From positions 124,001-188,000 of the forward strand of contig NZ_CP006644.1 in assembly GCF_000512205.2 (NCBI RefSeq): a stretch of DNA of 64,000 nt, in the 5' to 3' direction. The position numbers and the translations under genes are program-made. The notes below the pieces were generated by a model. The model did no database searches and was not told where the DNA came from. It was given only the letters and a program-made list of their open reading frames with translations. This stretch comes from Sphingomonas sanxanigenens DSM 19645 = NX02. GTDB lineage: Bacteria; Pseudomonadota; Alphaproteobacteria; Sphingomonadales; Sphingomonadaceae. Each line of letters begins with the position of its first letter. Position 1 is the first letter of the stretch. Below, piece after piece: positions 26,144-36,657 of this stretch.

Positions 26144-27558
26144 AGGGGTTCGCAACCGATATCGGCACGATCCACTTCATCGGCATCGGCGGCATCGGCA
26201 TGTCCGGCATCGCCGAGGTGATGCACAATATGGGCTATGACGTGCAGGGCAGCGACGTCGCCGAATCCTATGTCGTCGAAGGGCTGCGCAGCCGCGGCAT
26301 CCGCGTGTTCATCGGCCATGAGGCGGCGAACGTGGAAGGCGCGGCGGTGATCGTCACCTCCACCGCGATCAAGCGCGGCAACCCGGAAGTCGAGCGCGCC
26401 TATCAGCTGCGCATCCCCGTCGTGCGCCGCGCCGAGATGCTCGCCGAGCTGATGCGGCTGAAGTCGACCGTCGCGGTCGCGGGCACCCACGGCAAGACCA
26501 CGACCACCTCGATGATCGCCGCGCTGCTCGATGCCGGCGGCGTCGATCCGACCGTGATCAACGGCGGCATCATCAACAGCTACGGCTCCAACGCGCGCCT
26601 CGGCGCCAGCGACTGGATGGTGGTGGAGGCCGACGAGAGCGACGGCAGCTTCCTGCGGCTGGACGGCACCGTCTCGGTCGTCACCAACATCGATCCCGAG
26701 CATCTCGACCATTATGGCGGGTTCGACGCGGTCAAGGATGCGTTCGTCCAGTTCGTCGAGAATGTGCCCTTCTACGGCGCGGCGCTGCTCTGCCTCGATC
26801 ATCCCGAGGTGCAGGCGATCCTGCCGCGCGTGCGCGACCGCCGCATCGTCACCTACGGCTTCTCGGCGCAGGCCGACGTCCGCGGCGAGCATGTGACGCC
26901 GGTGCCCGGCGGCAACCGCTTCGATGCGGTGATCCGCCATCGCGACGGGTCGCAACGCACCATTGCCGATATCATGCTGCCGATGCCCGGACGGCACAAC
27001 GTCCAGAACGCGCTCGCCGCGATCGGCGTCGCGCTCGAACTCGGCATCGAGGACGCGACGATCGTCGAGGGCTTCTCGCGCTTCGGCGGGGTCAAGCGGC
27101 GCTTCACCAAGGTGGGCGAGGTCGATGGCGCGATCGTGATCGACGATTATGGCCATCATCCGGTGGAGATCCGCGCGGTGCTCGCGGCGGCGCGCGAAGG
27201 GGCGCAGAATCGCGTGATCGCGGTGGCGCAGCCGCATCGCTTCACCCGCCTGGAAAGCCTGATGGACGAGTTCGCGCAGGCGTTCAACGACGCCGACATC
27301 GTCTATATCAGCCCGGTCTATGCCGCGGGCGAGGCGCCGATCGCGGGCGTCGATGCGGCGGCGCTGGTCGCCGGCATCCAGCTGCGCGGCCACCGCGCCG
27401 CTGCGACCATCGCCAGCGCCGACGCGCTCGCCGCCGAACTGGCGCGCGTGGCGGAGCCCGACGACCTGATCGTCTGCCTGGGCGCGGGCGACATCACCAA
27501 ATGGGCCGCCGGCCTCGCCGATGCGATCCGCGCCGCGCGCGCGGCGGCGGCGGCCTGA
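26140..27558 (+). CDS. murC: UDP-MurNAc:L-alanine ligase
   Basis: A 472-residue Mur ligase that starts the stem peptide. The N-terminal [17 protein letters not shown] is characteristic of MurC, the ATP site is [18 protein letters not shown] (near 113), and [12 protein letters not shown] and [14 protein letters not shown] mark the later domains. It overlaps murG by four bases and murB by one base (TGATG). Confidence 0.97.
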   Translation: MKGFATDIGTIHFIGIGGIGMSGIAEVMHNMGYDVQGSDVAESYVVEGLRSRGIRVFIGHEAANVEGAAVIVTSTAIKRGNPEVERAYQLRIPVVRRAEMLAELMRLKSTVAVAGTHGKTTTTSMIAALLDAGGVDPTVINGGIINSYGSNARLGASDWMVVEADESDGSFLRLDGTVSVVTNIDPEHLDHYGGFDAVKDAFVQFVENVPFYGAALLCLDHPEVQAILPRVRDRRIVTYGFSAQADVRGEHVTPVPGGNRFDAVIRHRDGSQRTIADIMLPMPGRHNVQNALAAIGVALELGIEDATIVEGFSRFGGVKRRFTKVGEVDGAIVIDDYGHHPVEIRAVLAAAREGAQNRVIAVAQPHRFTRLESLMDEFAQAFNDADIVYISPVYAAGEAPIAGVDAAALVAGIQLRGHRAAATIASADALAAELARVAEPDDLIVCLGAGDITKWAAGLADAIRAARAAAAA

Positions 27559-28454
27559 TGGCGGCGCTCGCCCTTCCTCCGCTCTCCGGCAGCGTCGAGC
27601 CCGGCGGCAGCCTCGCCGACTTCATCTGGTTCCGCACCGGCGGGCCGGCCGAATGGCTGGTGCGCCCCGGCGACACCGCCGATCTCGCCGCCTTCATGGC
27701 GGCGCTGCCGCCGTCGCTGCCGGTGCTGCCGGTCGGCGTCGGCTCCAACCTGATCGTGCGCGACGGCGGCGTGCCGGGCGTGGTCGTGCGCCTGCCCAAG
27801 AGCTTCGCCAAGGTGGCGGTCGAACCCGGGCATCGGGTGCGCGCCGGCGGTGCGGCGATGGGCATCACGGTGGCATCGGCGGCGCGCGATGCGGGCATCG
27901 CCGGCCTCGAATTCCTGCGCGGCATCCCCGGCACGGTCGGCGGTGCGGTCAGGATGAACGCCGGCGCCTATGGCCGCGACACCGGCGATATCCTCATCGA
28001 GGCGACCCTGGTGCTGCGCGACGGCAGCGTCGAGACCTGGCCGGCGGCGAAGCTGGGCTACACCTATCGCCATTCGGCGCTGCCCGCGGGCGCGGTGGTG
28101 GTGCAGGCCTTGTTCGCCGGCACGCCGGGCGACCCCGCCACGATCGGCGCCGAGATGGACCGCATCGCCGCCGAGCGCGAGGCCAGCCAGCCGCTGCGCA
28201 GCCGCACCGGCGGCTCGACCTTCAAGAACCCGGAAGGCCACAAGGCGTGGGCGCTGATCGACGCCGCCGGCTGCCGGGGCCTGACCCGCGGTGACGCGCA
28301 GGTCTCCGAAAAGCATTGCAACTTCCTGCTCAACCTCGGCACCGCGACCTCTGCCGACATCGAGGCGTTGGGCGAAGAGGTGCGCGCGCGGGTGAAGGCG
28401 CATTCGGGAATCGAGCTGGAATGGGAAATCCAGCGGATCGGGGTGAAGGCGTGA
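27558..28454 (+). CDS. murB: UDP-N-acetylenolpyruvylglucosamine reductase
   Basis: A 298-residue FAD enzyme that reduces enolpyruvyl-UDP-GlcNAc to UDP-MurNAc using NADPH. It has the FAD-binding [19 protein letters not shown], the [24 protein letters not shown] motif, the catalytic serine region [10 protein letters not shown] and a C-terminal [10 protein letters not shown]. The short form with SxxxKNP is the type II class common in alphaproteobacteria. It shares one base with murC and four with ddl. Confidence 0.96.
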   Translation: MAALALPPLSGSVEPGGSLADFIWFRTGGPAEWLVRPGDTADLAAFMAALPPSLPVLPVGVGSNLIVRDGGVPGVVVRLPKSFAKVAVEPGHRVRAGGAAMGITVASAARDAGIAGLEFLRGIPGTVGGAVRMNAGAYGRDTGDILIEATLVLRDGSVETWPAAKLGYTYRHSALPAGAVVVQALFAGTPGDPATIGAEMDRIAAEREASQPLRSRTGGSTFKNPEGHKAWALIDAAGCRGLTRGDAQVSEKHCNFLLNLGTATSADIEALGEEVRARVKAHSGIELEWEIQRIGVKA

Positions 28455-29389
28455 GCACTATATTGCACATCGCGGTTCTGATGGGCGGCTGGTCGTCCGA
28501 ACGCGAGGTTTCGCTGATGAGCGGCAACGGCGTGGCGGACGCGCTGGAGAGCCGTGGCCACCGCGTTACCCGCATCGACATGGGCCATGACGTCGCCGAG
28601 AAGCTCGCCGCCGCCGCGCCCGACGTCGTGTTCAACGCGCTGCACGGCACCCCGGGCGAGGACGGCACGATCCAGGGCCTGCTCGACCTGATGGGGCTCA
28701 CCTACACCCATTCCGGCCTCGCCACGTCGGTGATCGCGATCGACAAGCAGCTCACCAAGATGGTGCTGGCGCCGCACGGCGTGCGCATGCCGGGCGGCCA
28801 TGTCGTGACGTCGGAGAGCCTGTATCTCGGCGATCCGCTGCCGCGGCCCTATGTGCTCAAGCCGATCAACGAAGGCTCGTCCGTGGGCGTCGCCATCGTC
28901 ACCGCCGGCGGCAATTATGGCGATCCGATCGGCCGCGACACCGTCGGGCCGTGGAACGCGTTCGAAAGCCTGCTGGCCGAGCCCTTCATCCGCGGCCGCG
29001 AACTGACCACCGCGGTGCTCGACGATCGCGCGCTGGCGGTGACCGAGCTCAAGCCCAAGAGCGGCTTCTACGACTATGAGTCCAAATATACCGACGGGCT
29101 GACCGAGCATGTCTGCCCGGCGAACATCCCGGAGGAGATCGCCGCGGCCTGCCTTGACATGGCGCTGAAGGCGCATCGGGTGCTGGGCTGCAAGGGCACC
29201 AGCCGCGCCGACTTCCGCTGGGACGACGAGCGCGGCGTGGACGGGCTCTACCTGCTTGAGGTCAACACACAGCCGGGGATGACGCCGCTCAGCCTGGTGC
29301 CCGAACAGGCCCGGTTCATCGGCATGGACTATGCGTCGCTGTGCGAGGCGATCGTACGGGAAGCGCTGGCGGGCAAGGGGGAACGATGA
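28451..29389 (+). CDS. ddl: D-alanine:D-alanine ligase
   Basis: A 312-residue ATP-grasp enzyme that makes the D-Ala-D-Ala dipeptide used by MurF. Evidence includes [55 protein letters not shown], and the metal site [16 protein letters not shown]. The start is the GTG overlapping the murB stop (GTGA). It belongs to the DdlB position within the dcw cluster and overlaps ftsQ by four bases. Confidence 0.96.
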   Translation: MSTILHIAVLMGGWSSEREVSLMSGNGVADALESRGHRVTRIDMGHDVAEKLAAAAPDVVFNALHGTPGEDGTIQGLLDLMGLTYTHSGLATSVIAIDKQLTKMVLAPHGVRMPGGHVVTSESLYLGDPLPRPYVLKPINEGSSVGVAIVTAGGNYGDPIGRDTVGPWNAFESLLAEPFIRGRELTTAVLDDRALAVTELKPKSGFYDYESKYTDGLTEHVCPANIPEEIAAACLDMALKAHRVLGCKGTSRADFRWDDERGVDGLYLLEVNTQPGMTPLSLVPEQARFIGMDYASLCEAIVREALAGKGER

Positions 29390-30354
29390 GCGCACGGACG
29401 GTCAAGCGGAAGGGGGCATCCCCCAAGCGGCGCAGCGGGCAGAGCCGGCCGTCGATACTGTCGCGCGCCGCGGCGGCGCTGCCGATCTCCTCGGCCACGC
29501 TCGATCGCCTGCTCAACGGCACGCTGGTGCTGCTGGTGGGCGGCGTCGCGCTGGTCGGCATCAGCTTCCTGGGGCTGCCGGCGATGGCCTATACCGAGGT
29601 TGCGGAAGCCGCCGGCCGCGCGGGCTTCGAGGTCAAGCGCGTCGAGGTGACCGGCATCGACAAGATGGACCGGCTGACGGTCTACGCTGTCGCGCTGGAT
29701 CAGCATTCGATGGCGATGCCGCTGGTCGACCTCGAAAAGGTCCGCGCGCAGCTGATGACCTATGGCTGGATCGCCGACGCGCGCGTCTCGCGCCGCCTGC
29801 CCGATACGCTGCTGGTCGACATCGTCGAGCGCAAGCCGGTGGCGGTGTGGCAGAACAACCAGGAACTGAGCCTGATCGACGCCGACGGCGTGGTGCTGGA
29901 ACAGATCGCGGCGAACGCCGTCCCCGACCTGCCGATGCTGATCGGTCCCGACGCCAACCGCCAGACCGGCCGGCTCGCGACACTGATCGAGGCCGCCCCG
30001 GCGCTGCGCCCGACCATCGCCGGCGCGAGCTGGGTCGGCCATCGCCGCTGGGACGTGCGCTTCCGTTCGGGGGAGACGCTGGCGCTGCCCGAGGGGGACG
30101 AGGCCGCCGCCAAGGCGCTCGTCACCTTCGCCCGGATGGAGGGCGTGGAACGGCTGCTGGGCCGTGGCTTCACCCGCTTCGACATGCGGGACCCGACCCG
30201 GTTCGTGGTCCGCGTGCCCGAAGGCGTGCGCAAGGCGGCGGCTGCCGCCGCCGCCGCGAAAGCCGCCGAACAGAGCGGCGTCGCGGCACCGGAGGATGAG
30301 ACCGAGAAGGCGCGCCGCGAGGCGGAAACCGCTGCGTTGAAGGGAGACGCGTGA
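29386..30354 (+). CDS. ftsQ: Cell division protein FtsQ
   Basis: A 322-residue bitopic divisome protein that bridges FtsL/FtsB and the rest of the septal machine. A basic cytoplasmic tail is followed by one transmembrane helix (about 45-65) and a POTRA domain beginning FEVKRVEVTGIDKMD, then the FtsQ domain with YGWIADARVSRRLPDTLLVDIVERKPVAVW. A charged, alanine-rich C-terminal tail extends beyond the usual end. Overlaps ddl by four bases and shares one base with ftsA. Confidence 0.94.
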   Translation: MSARTVKRKGASPKRRSGQSRPSILSRAAAALPISSATLDRLLNGTLVLLVGGVALVGISFLGLPAMAYTEVAEAAGRAGFEVKRVEVTGIDKMDRLTVYAVALDQHSMAMPLVDLEKVRAQLMTYGWIADARVSRRLPDTLLVDIVERKPVAVWQNNQELSLIDADGVVLEQIAANAVPDLPMLIGPDANRQTGRLATLIEAAPALRPTIAGASWVGHRRWDVRFRSGETLALPEGDEAAAKALVTFARMEGVERLLGRGFTRFDMRDPTRFVVRVPEGVRKAAAAAAAAKAAEQSGVAAPEDETEKARREAETAALKGDA

Positions 30355-31613
30355 TGGCACAACCTAAAGGGGAACTGATCACGGCGGTCGACATCGGCAG
30401 CTGGAAGGTCTCGGCGCTGATCGCGGAGCGCAGCGAAAGCGGCGACCTGCAGGTGCTGGGCACCGGCCAGCGCGAAAGCCGCGGCGTCAAGCGCGGCTAT
30501 GTCGCCGACATGCGCGCGACCGAACTCGCGGTGCGGGAAGCGGTGGAACAGGCCGAGCGCATCGCCGGCGTCAGCATCGAGGATGTCTGGGTCAGCTTCT
30601 CGGCGGGCGGCCTGATCAGCGACATCGTCTCGGTCGAGGTCGAGATGGGCGGTCACCGCATCGAGCAGCAGGACATCGACGAGCTGCTCGCGGCGGGCAA
30701 GAGCTCGATCGATCCCGAAGGCCGCATGATCCTGCACGCGCAGCCCGCGCTCTACACGCTCGATGGCCTCACCGGCGTGAAGGACGCGCTGGGCCTCCAC
30801 GCCGACCGGCTGGGCGTCGACATCCACGTCGTCGCCGCGGACGGGTCGCCGGTGCGCAACCTCGGGCTGTGCGTCGCCAGCGCGCACCTTGCGGTCAAGT
30901 CGATCATCGCCTCGCCGGTCGCGACGGGCATGGCCTGCCTGTCCGCCGAGGAGCGGGAGCTGGGCGTGGCGCTCGTCGAGATGGGCGCCGGCGTCACCAA
31001 CATCTCGCTGTTCTGCGGCGGCATGCTCGTCGGCCTCACCTCGCTGCCCTATGGCGCGGCGGACATCACCGACGACCTCGCCTCCGCCTTCGGCACCAGT
31101 CGCGCGCAGGCCGAGCGGCTGAAATGCTTCTACGGATCCGCCACCGCGAGCCCGCGCGACAATCACGACATGATCGAGGTGACGCCGATCAGCTCTGAAC
31201 AGGATGGCAGCGAGGGCATCCGCATCACCCGCGCGCAGCTGATCGGCGTGATCCGCCAGCGGCTGGAGCATCTGGTCGGCGAGATCGGCAAGGCGCTGAA
31301 GGATATGGGTTTCGGCGGCCCTGTCGGCCGGCAGGTGGTGCTCACCGGCGGCGGCGCCGAGCTCAAGGGCATCGCCGATTATGCGCAGGGCGTGCTCGGC
31401 CGTTCGGTGCGGATCGGCCGCCCGCGCGGGCTCGCGGCAATCCCCGATGCGCACAGCGGGCCTGCCTTCGCGACGCTGGCAGGGCTGGTGCACTACGCGG
31501 CGACCAACCCGGTTGATCTGCGCGCGATCCAGCCGGCCAATCAGATGGTCCACCGCAGCAATTCAACTGCCTGGGTTCACAAGCTTATTTCTGCGTTCAA
31601 GACCGGCTATTAG
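30354..31613 (+). CDS. ftsA: Cell division protein FtsA
   Basis: A 419-residue actin-like ATPase that tethers FtsZ to the membrane. The phosphate-1 motif is VDIGSWKVSALIAE, the 1C domain follows with VKRGYVADMRATE, the phosphate-2 region is LVEMGAGVTNISLF, and the adenosine motif is VLTGGGAELKGI. The C-terminal WVHKLISAFKTGY is a typical membrane-binding amphipathic helix. The ATG at 30354 has GGGAG upstream; a GTG three bases earlier is possible. ftsZ follows after 108 bases. Confidence 0.96.
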   Translation: MAQPKGELITAVDIGSWKVSALIAERSESGDLQVLGTGQRESRGVKRGYVADMRATELAVREAVEQAERIAGVSIEDVWVSFSAGGLISDIVSVEVEMGGHRIEQQDIDELLAAGKSSIDPEGRMILHAQPALYTLDGLTGVKDALGLHADRLGVDIHVVAADGSPVRNLGLCVASAHLAVKSIIASPVATGMACLSAEERELGVALVEMGAGVTNISLFCGGMLVGLTSLPYGAADITDDLASAFGTSRAQAERLKCFYGSATASPRDNHDMIEVTPISSEQDGSEGIRITRAQLIGVIRQRLEHLVGEIGKALKDMGFGGPVGRQVVLTGGGAELKGIADYAQGVLGRSVRIGRPRGLAAIPDAHSGPAFATLAGLVHYAATNPVDLRAIQPANQMVHRSNSTAWVHKLISAFKTGY

Positions 31614-31721
31614 GAAAATGCGTCCACCCGTTAACTTTTGTGTCGATTTGGGGACTCGCTTGATTCATAAGAATCGAGGGGGAAGCCAGCCGTGCCGGCT
31701 CCACCGAGGGGAGAAAGTCCA
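31614..31721. promoter_or_regulatory. ftsA-ftsZ intergenic region
   Basis: This 108-base gap is AT-richer than its surroundings, with TTAACTTTTGTG and TTGATTCATAAGAAT, and probably carries an extra ftsZ promoter, as in many bacteria. GGGGAGAAAG lies just before the ftsZ GTG. A single GTTAAC half-site is present, but I see no full CtrA site. Confidence 0.4.
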
Positions 31722-33227
31722 GTGAGTATCGAGTTCATTCCTCCGCAGGTTGACGAACTGCGGCCGCGCATCACCGTCATCGGTGTCGGCGGCGCCGGCG
31801 GCAACGCCATTGCGAACATGATTGCGGCGCAGGTCCAGGGCGTCGATTTCGTGGTCGCCAACACCGACGCGCAGGCGCTCAACGCCAGCCCGGCGGAGCG
31901 GCGCATCCAGCTCGGTCTCCGGATCACCCAGGGCCTCGGCGCCGGCTCGCGTCCCGAAATCGGCCGTGCGGCGGCCGAGGAGACGCTGGAGCAGGTCGAT
32001 CGCGCGCTCGACGGCGCGCATATGTGCTTCATCGCCGCCGGCATGGGCGGCGGCACCGGCACCGGCGCGGCGCCGGTGATCGCCAAGGCGGCGCGGGACA
32101 AGGGGATCCTGACCGTCGGCGTCGTCACCAAGCCGTTCAGCTTCGAAGGCTCGCGCCGCTCGCGCGCAGCCGAGTCCGGCATCGCCGAGCTCCAGAAGCA
32201 TGTCGATACGCTGATCGTCATCCCCAACCAGAACCTCTTCCTGATCGCCAACGCGAACACGACCTTCAAGGAAGCGTTCCAGATGGCGGACGAGGTGCTG
32301 CAGCAGGGCGTGCGCGGCATCACCGACCTGATGGTCATGCCCGGCCTGATCAACCTCGACTTCGCCGACGTTCGCTCGGTGATGGGGGAAATGGGCAAGG
32401 CGATGATGGGCACCGGCGAGGCCGATGGCGACAACCGCGCCATCCTGGCCGCCGAAAAGGCGATCGCCAACCCGCTGCTCGACGGCGTTTCGATGAAGGG
32501 TGCCAAGGGCGTCATCATCTCGATCACCGGCGGCGACGACATGCGCCTGCTGGAGGTCGACGAGGCCGCGAACCACATCCGCGAACTGGTCGATCCCGAT
32601 GCGAACATCATCTGGGGTTCGGCGTTCAACAACGATCTCGACGGCAAGATCCGCGTGTCGGTGGTCGCCACCGGCATCGAGGCGGAAGCGGTGGTCGCGC
32701 CCGAACCGGCGCGCGTCCTTTCCTTCCCGGGCGGCCGCAAGGACGATGCGCCTGCCGCCGCAGCAGCGCCGGCCCCGGCCGCGCCGCAGCGTTTCGATGC
32801 GCCGTCCTTCGTGCCGCGCCAGCAGGGTGTCGGGGCGCCGATTTCCGCGCCGCGCCCCGAACTGGTGCTCGACACGCCGGAGCCGGCGACCCAGCCGGCG
32901 CCGGCGCGCCCGGTGCTGCGCTTCGAGGACGATGCGGTCGCCGGCCAGCCGGTGCCCGAGGAACTGACCCTCGACACCCCGGCCGACCCCAACGAGCTGC
33001 TGCTCGACAAGGGCGAGATCCAGCCGCCGCCGGCGCGCCCTGCGGCCGGTGAGGCCGAAGCCGGGGGCCGCGGCCGCCCGACGACGACCGCGCCGCGCAT
33101 CGGCAATGGCGGCGGCACCCTGTTCGAGCGCATGTCGAACATCACCCGCGGCACCGCCAAGACGCCGGGTGGCGATGAAGGCACGCCGGATATCCCGCGC
33201 TTCCTCAACCGCCAGAACAACCAGTAA
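31722..33227 (+). CDS. ftsZ: Cell division GTPase FtsZ
   Basis: A 501-residue tubulin-like GTPase that forms the Z ring. N-terminal [17 protein letters not shown], the tubulin signature [32 protein letters not shown] and the T7-loop region [14 protein letters not shown] are intact. A long proline/alanine-rich linker of about 150 residues leads to the conserved C-terminal peptide [11 protein letters not shown], which binds FtsA and other partners. The GTG at 31722 is preceded by GGGGAG. Long linkers are normal for alphaproteobacterial FtsZ. Confidence 0.97.
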   Translation: MSIEFIPPQVDELRPRITVIGVGGAGGNAIANMIAAQVQGVDFVVANTDAQALNASPAERRIQLGLRITQGLGAGSRPEIGRAAAEETLEQVDRALDGAHMCFIAAGMGGGTGTGAAPVIAKAARDKGILTVGVVTKPFSFEGSRRSRAAESGIAELQKHVDTLIVIPNQNLFLIANANTTFKEAFQMADEVLQQGVRGITDLMVMPGLINLDFADVRSVMGEMGKAMMGTGEADGDNRAILAAEKAIANPLLDGVSMKGAKGVIISITGGDDMRLLEVDEAANHIRELVDPDANIIWGSAFNNDLDGKIRVSVVATGIEAEAVVAPEPARVLSFPGGRKDDAPAAAAAPAPAAPQRFDAPSFVPRQQGVGAPISAPRPELVLDTPEPATQPAPARPVLRFEDDAVAGQPVPEELTLDTPADPNELLLDKGEIQPPPARPAAGEAEAGGRGRPTTTAPRIGNGGGTLFERMSNITRGTAKTPGGDEGTPDIPRFLNRQNNQ

Positions 33228-33234
33228 CGATGCT

Positions 33235-33308
33235 CCCCTCCCGCGTGCGGGAGGGGGACTCGTCCGTACGACGAACCGGCCCGCCGCATCTCCCCGCGCG
33301 GGCCGGTT
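33235..33308. repeat. Two strong hairpins after ftsZ
   Basis: CCCCTCCCGC and GCGGGAGGGG form a perfect 10-base stem with a 2-base loop at 33235-33256. AACCGGCCCGC (33274-33284) and GCGGGCCGGTT (33298-33308) form a second perfect 11-base stem. They resemble the other REP-like repeats in this window and could stabilise or end the ftsZ transcript. No T-run follows. Confidence 0.7.
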
Positions 33309-33346
33309 GCCGTTTCCGGCCTTCTCCGGTCTATCGCCGCAAGATC

Positions 33347-35344
33347 ATGACATCGTTTCGGAGAATCTTGCTGGCGGCATCGGGTACGATGGCGCTTGTC
33401 GCGTTCGCATGCCCCGCATCGGCATGGGCGCAGGCCATCGATCCGGAGGATGTGCCCGTCCGGGTGGCCCCGCGCAGCCCCACCGAGATCGTGCAGCAGC
33501 CGACGCCGATCGCCGACCAGCTGGCGGAACAGGTCCGCGCGCTCGCCCGCGATCCGCGCGATATCCGCGCGCTGCTCGGCGCCGGCCAGGCGGCGCTGCA
33601 GCTTGGCGATGCCAACGCTGCATTCGATTTCTTCTCGCGCGCCGAACGGGTCTCGCCGTCGAACGGCTATGCCAAGGCGGGGCAGGGCAGCGCGCTGCTC
33701 GCGCTCGAACGGCCGCGCGATGCGCTGCGGCTGTTCGATAGCGCCGCGGCGCTCGGCATCCCGGTGGCGCAGTTCGCCGCCGATCGCGGGCTCGCTTATG
33801 ACCTGACCGGCGATCCCCGCCGCGCGCAGCGCGACTATCAGGCCGCCCTCGCGCGCAGCCCCGACGACGAAACGACCCGCCGCTACGCGCTCAGCCTCGG
33901 CATCTCGGGCGACCGCGCGGAGGCGCTCGCGCTGCTCGATCCGTTGCTCTACCGCCGCGACGTCGGCGCGTGGCGCGTGCGTGCGTTCGTGCTGGCGATG
34001 ACCGGCGACGTGCCCGGCGCGCAGTCGATCGCCAATCAGGTGATGCCCGCGCGTGCCGCGGCCGCGATGGCGCCGTTCTTCGCGCGGCTCGGCGGACTGA
34101 GCCCGATGCAGCGCGCCTATGCCGTCCATCTCGGCCAGCTCCCCGCCAATGGCACGCGCTATGCGCAGGTGGAGCGCGGCGACGGCTTCCGGGCGGGTAC
34201 GACCCCGCCGCCGCCGATCCCGCCGGCGCAGCCGCGGCCGGAGGATGTCACCCAGCCGGTCGTTCGCGCACCGGTTTCGCGCGCGCCGCGCCGCCGGCCG
34301 GGGTGGACCGGCGGATCGCGGATCACGCGGACGCTGGATCCCACGCCGATGCCGGCGCCCGATCCGGTGCAACCCGGTTCCCCCGTGGCGGTTACGCGCG
34401 AACGCGCCGCTGCCGGGGCGGGGACGGCACCGCAACGGGTGACGCCCCCGGCCGCCGCACCGGCGCCGGCGCCAACGCCGACACCGACACCGACACCTTC
34501 GCCCCCGGTTCCTGCACCGGTCCCGGCACCCGCCGCGCCGACCTCGGCGATCACGCCGCAGCGGGTGCCGGCACGTCCGCCGGGCGCCGCCGTTGCCGCG
34601 CCGCGTGCGCCCGCGCCGTCGCTGGCGGTCACCGCGCCCCCGACGCGCACGGCCGCCACGCCCCCCGGCGGGATTCCGCCGGCCGAGGCCGCGCGCCGCG
34701 CTGCCGAGGCGGCCACGGCGGCGCCGCTGCCCGCACCCGCGCCGACGCCACAGCCGAAGCCGGCCGTGGCGCAGACGCCGGCACCGGGTGCCGCGAAGCC
34801 GGTGGTCGGGCCGCCGGTCCCTCCGGGGATCGCCGCGCCGAAGGCTGCAGCCCCGGCGGTTGCCGCATCGACGCCTGCGGCCCCGGCGGTGCCCGCGCCG
34901 ACCCCCGCGGCAACCCCCTCTCCGGCGCCGTCTCCCGCACCCGGGCCGACGCCGTCGCCGGTGCCGAAGCCCGTGGCGACGCCCAGGCCGGCGGCTGACG
35001 CCAAGGCGGCTGCAGCGGCGAAGAAGCCACCCGCCAAGCCGGTGAAGAAGGAACCGCCCAAGCCCAAGCATCCGGCGCGGGAATGGGTGCAGATCGCGGG
35101 TGGCGCCAACAAGGCGGCGCTGCCCAGGGAATGGGCGCGTTTGAAGGCGGCCGAACCCAGGCTGGTCGCCGGACTAAAAGCCTGGACAATGCCGCTGCGC
35201 GCGACCAATCGGCTGCTGGTGGGCCCGTTCGCGTCGAGCGGGGCCGCGCAGGAGTTCGTCAACCGCATGACCAAGGCCGGCCATCAGGCGTTCGCCGTCT
35301 CCAGCGAAGAGGGCCAGGCGGTCGAGCCGCTCGGCGCCAGGTGA
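33347..35344 (+). CDS. TPR and SPOR domain protein
   Basis: A 665-residue exported protein: signal peptide (about 1-27, ending ASAWAQA), TPR-like helical repeats (about 50-250, for example AAFDFFSRAERVSPSNGYAKAGQGSALLAL), a very long proline/alanine-rich linker (about 285-575) and a C-terminal SPOR domain beginning REWVQIAGGANKAALPREW. SPOR domains bind glycan strands lacking stem peptides at the septum, so the product probably acts in division or septal remodelling. It follows ftsZ and is two bases from the next gene. The specific role is not known. Confidence 0.85.
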   Translation: MTSFRRILLAASGTMALVAFACPASAWAQAIDPEDVPVRVAPRSPTEIVQQPTPIADQLAEQVRALARDPRDIRALLGAGQAALQLGDANAAFDFFSRAERVSPSNGYAKAGQGSALLALERPRDALRLFDSAAALGIPVAQFAADRGLAYDLTGDPRRAQRDYQAALARSPDDETTRRYALSLGISGDRAEALALLDPLLYRRDVGAWRVRAFVLAMTGDVPGAQSIANQVMPARAAAAMAPFFARLGGLSPMQRAYAVHLGQLPANGTRYAQVERGDGFRAGTTPPPPIPPAQPRPEDVTQPVVRAPVSRAPRRRPGWTGGSRITRTLDPTPMPAPDPVQPGSPVAVTRERAAAGAGTAPQRVTPPAAAPAPAPTPTPTPTPSPPVPAPVPAPAAPTSAITPQRVPARPPGAAVAAPRAPAPSLAVTAPPTRTAATPPGGIPPAEAARRAAEAATAAPLPAPAPTPQPKPAVAQTPAPGAAKPVVGPPVPPGIAAPKAAAPAVAASTPAAPAVPAPTPAATPSPAPSPAPGPTPSPVPKPVATPRPAADAKAAAAAKKPPAKPVKKEPPKPKHPAREWVQIAGGANKAALPREWARLKAAEPRLVAGLKAWTMPLRATNRLLVGPFASSGAAQEFVNRMTKAGHQAFAVSSEEGQAVEPLGAR

Positions 35345-35346
35345 CC

Positions 35347-36507
35347 ATGCGTAACCGCTGGGCAAGCGATCCGGCGACCAGCCGGGGGCGGCGCCATGCG
35401 GAGCCGGGCGCGGAAACGCGCGGGCCGCGCGATGCCTTCCAGCGCGACCGCGACCGCATCGTCCATTCCACCGGCTTCCGCCGGCTGCGGCACAAGACGC
35501 AGGTGTTCCTGGCGCCCGATGGCGATCATTTCCGTGTGCGGCTGACGCACAGCCTGGAAGTGGCGCAGATCGGCCGAACCATCGCGCGCGTGCTGGGGCT
35601 GAACGAGGATCTTACCGAAGCGCTGTGCCTCGCGCACGACATCGGCCATCCCCCCTTCGGCCATGCCGGGGAGGAGGCACTGCGCGACGCGCTCGCCGAT
35701 CATGGCGGCTGGGATCACAACGCGCACACGCTGCGCGTGCTGACGCGGCTGGAAAACCCGTATCCGCACTGGGACGGGCTCAACCTCAGCTGGGAAACGC
35801 TCGAGGGGCTCGCCAAGCATAATGGCCCGATCGGCCGGCCGACCTGGGCGATGGCGGAAGCCGATGCCGGCTTCGCGCTCGATCTGGACAGCTGGCCGTC
35901 GCTCGAGGCGCAGGTGGCGGCGATCGCCGACGACATCGCCTATGACAATCACGACATCGACGATGGCCTGCGCGCCGGCCTGATCACGCTGGATCAGGTG
36001 CTGTCGGTGCCGCTGGTCGAGCGGCAATGGCAGCGCGTGGCGGAGCGGTGCGGCGGCAGCGAACCGCATCGCGTGCAGCGTGAACTGGTGCGCGACCTGA
36101 TCGGCGTGATGGTCAATGACGTGATCGCCAGCAGCCGCGCCGCGCTGGAGGCGGCGGCGATCGACAGCGCCGATGCCGCGCGTGCGCATCGCGGGCAGCT
36201 GGTCGGCTTCTCGCCGTCGATGGCCGAGGCGGAACGGACGCTGAAGCGCTTCATGTACGCCAATCTCTATCATCATCCGCAGCAGCTGCGCGCCGCCGAT
36301 GCCGCGCAGCATGTCGTCGCCGGCCTGTTCGATGCCTATCGCGCCGATCCCGGCCGTCTGCCCGAGGCGTGGCGCACGACCCTGCCCGCGGCGGACCCCG
36401 ACCGCAGCCGCCACATCGCCGATTTCATCGCCGGCATGACCGATCGCTATGCGATCGCCCGCTATCGCGAGCATGTCGGCCCGGTCGAGATGCCCGAGGG
36501 TTTTTGA
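35347..36507 (+). CDS. dGTPase-like HD-domain triphosphohydrolase
   Basis: A 386-residue protein of the deoxyguanosine-triphosphate triphosphohydrolase-like group, which splits dNTPs into nucleoside and triphosphate. The N-terminal RDRDRIVHSTGFRRLRHKTQVF is typical, metal ligands are in RLTHSLEVAQ and CLAHDIGHPPFGHAGE, and a further aspartate is in IADDIAYDNHDIDDGLRAG. It overlaps nothing but starts two bases after the SPOR gene stop. Substrate preference cannot be inferred; most alphaproteobacterial members are annotated simply as dGTPase-like. Confidence 0.93.
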   Translation: MRNRWASDPATSRGRRHAEPGAETRGPRDAFQRDRDRIVHSTGFRRLRHKTQVFLAPDGDHFRVRLTHSLEVAQIGRTIARVLGLNEDLTEALCLAHDIGHPPFGHAGEEALRDALADHGGWDHNAHTLRVLTRLENPYPHWDGLNLSWETLEGLAKHNGPIGRPTWAMAEADAGFALDLDSWPSLEAQVAAIADDIAYDNHDIDDGLRAGLITLDQVLSVPLVERQWQRVAERCGGSEPHRVQRELVRDLIGVMVNDVIASSRAALEAAAIDSADAARAHRGQLVGFSPSMAEAERTLKRFMYANLYHHPQQLRAADAAQHVVAGLFDAYRADPGRLPEAWRTTLPAADPDRSRHIADFIAGMTDRYAIARYREHVGPVEMPEGF

Positions 36508-36657
36508 TCGCTGACCGCGTTCTGTCATGATAATGTCGCCAAACGCTAAAGCTGACAGCGAATCGTCTGGATTTCGCCGCAATCTGCTGCCAGCTTTGCC
36601 TGCGGTGGACGGATGCGTGGGGAAATCGCGTGCCGTCGGGCGGATATTGGGTTGCTA

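Noticed and set aside
31614-31721. A CtrA binding site upstream of ftsZ
   Set aside because: Only one GTTAAC half-site is present; the TTAA-N7-TTAA pair is missing.
31631-35071. A very long minus-strand frame opposite ftsZ and the SPOR gene
   Set aside because: Arginine/glycine-rich repeats are what the complement of a proline/alanine-rich linker gives. FtsZ on the + strand is certain.
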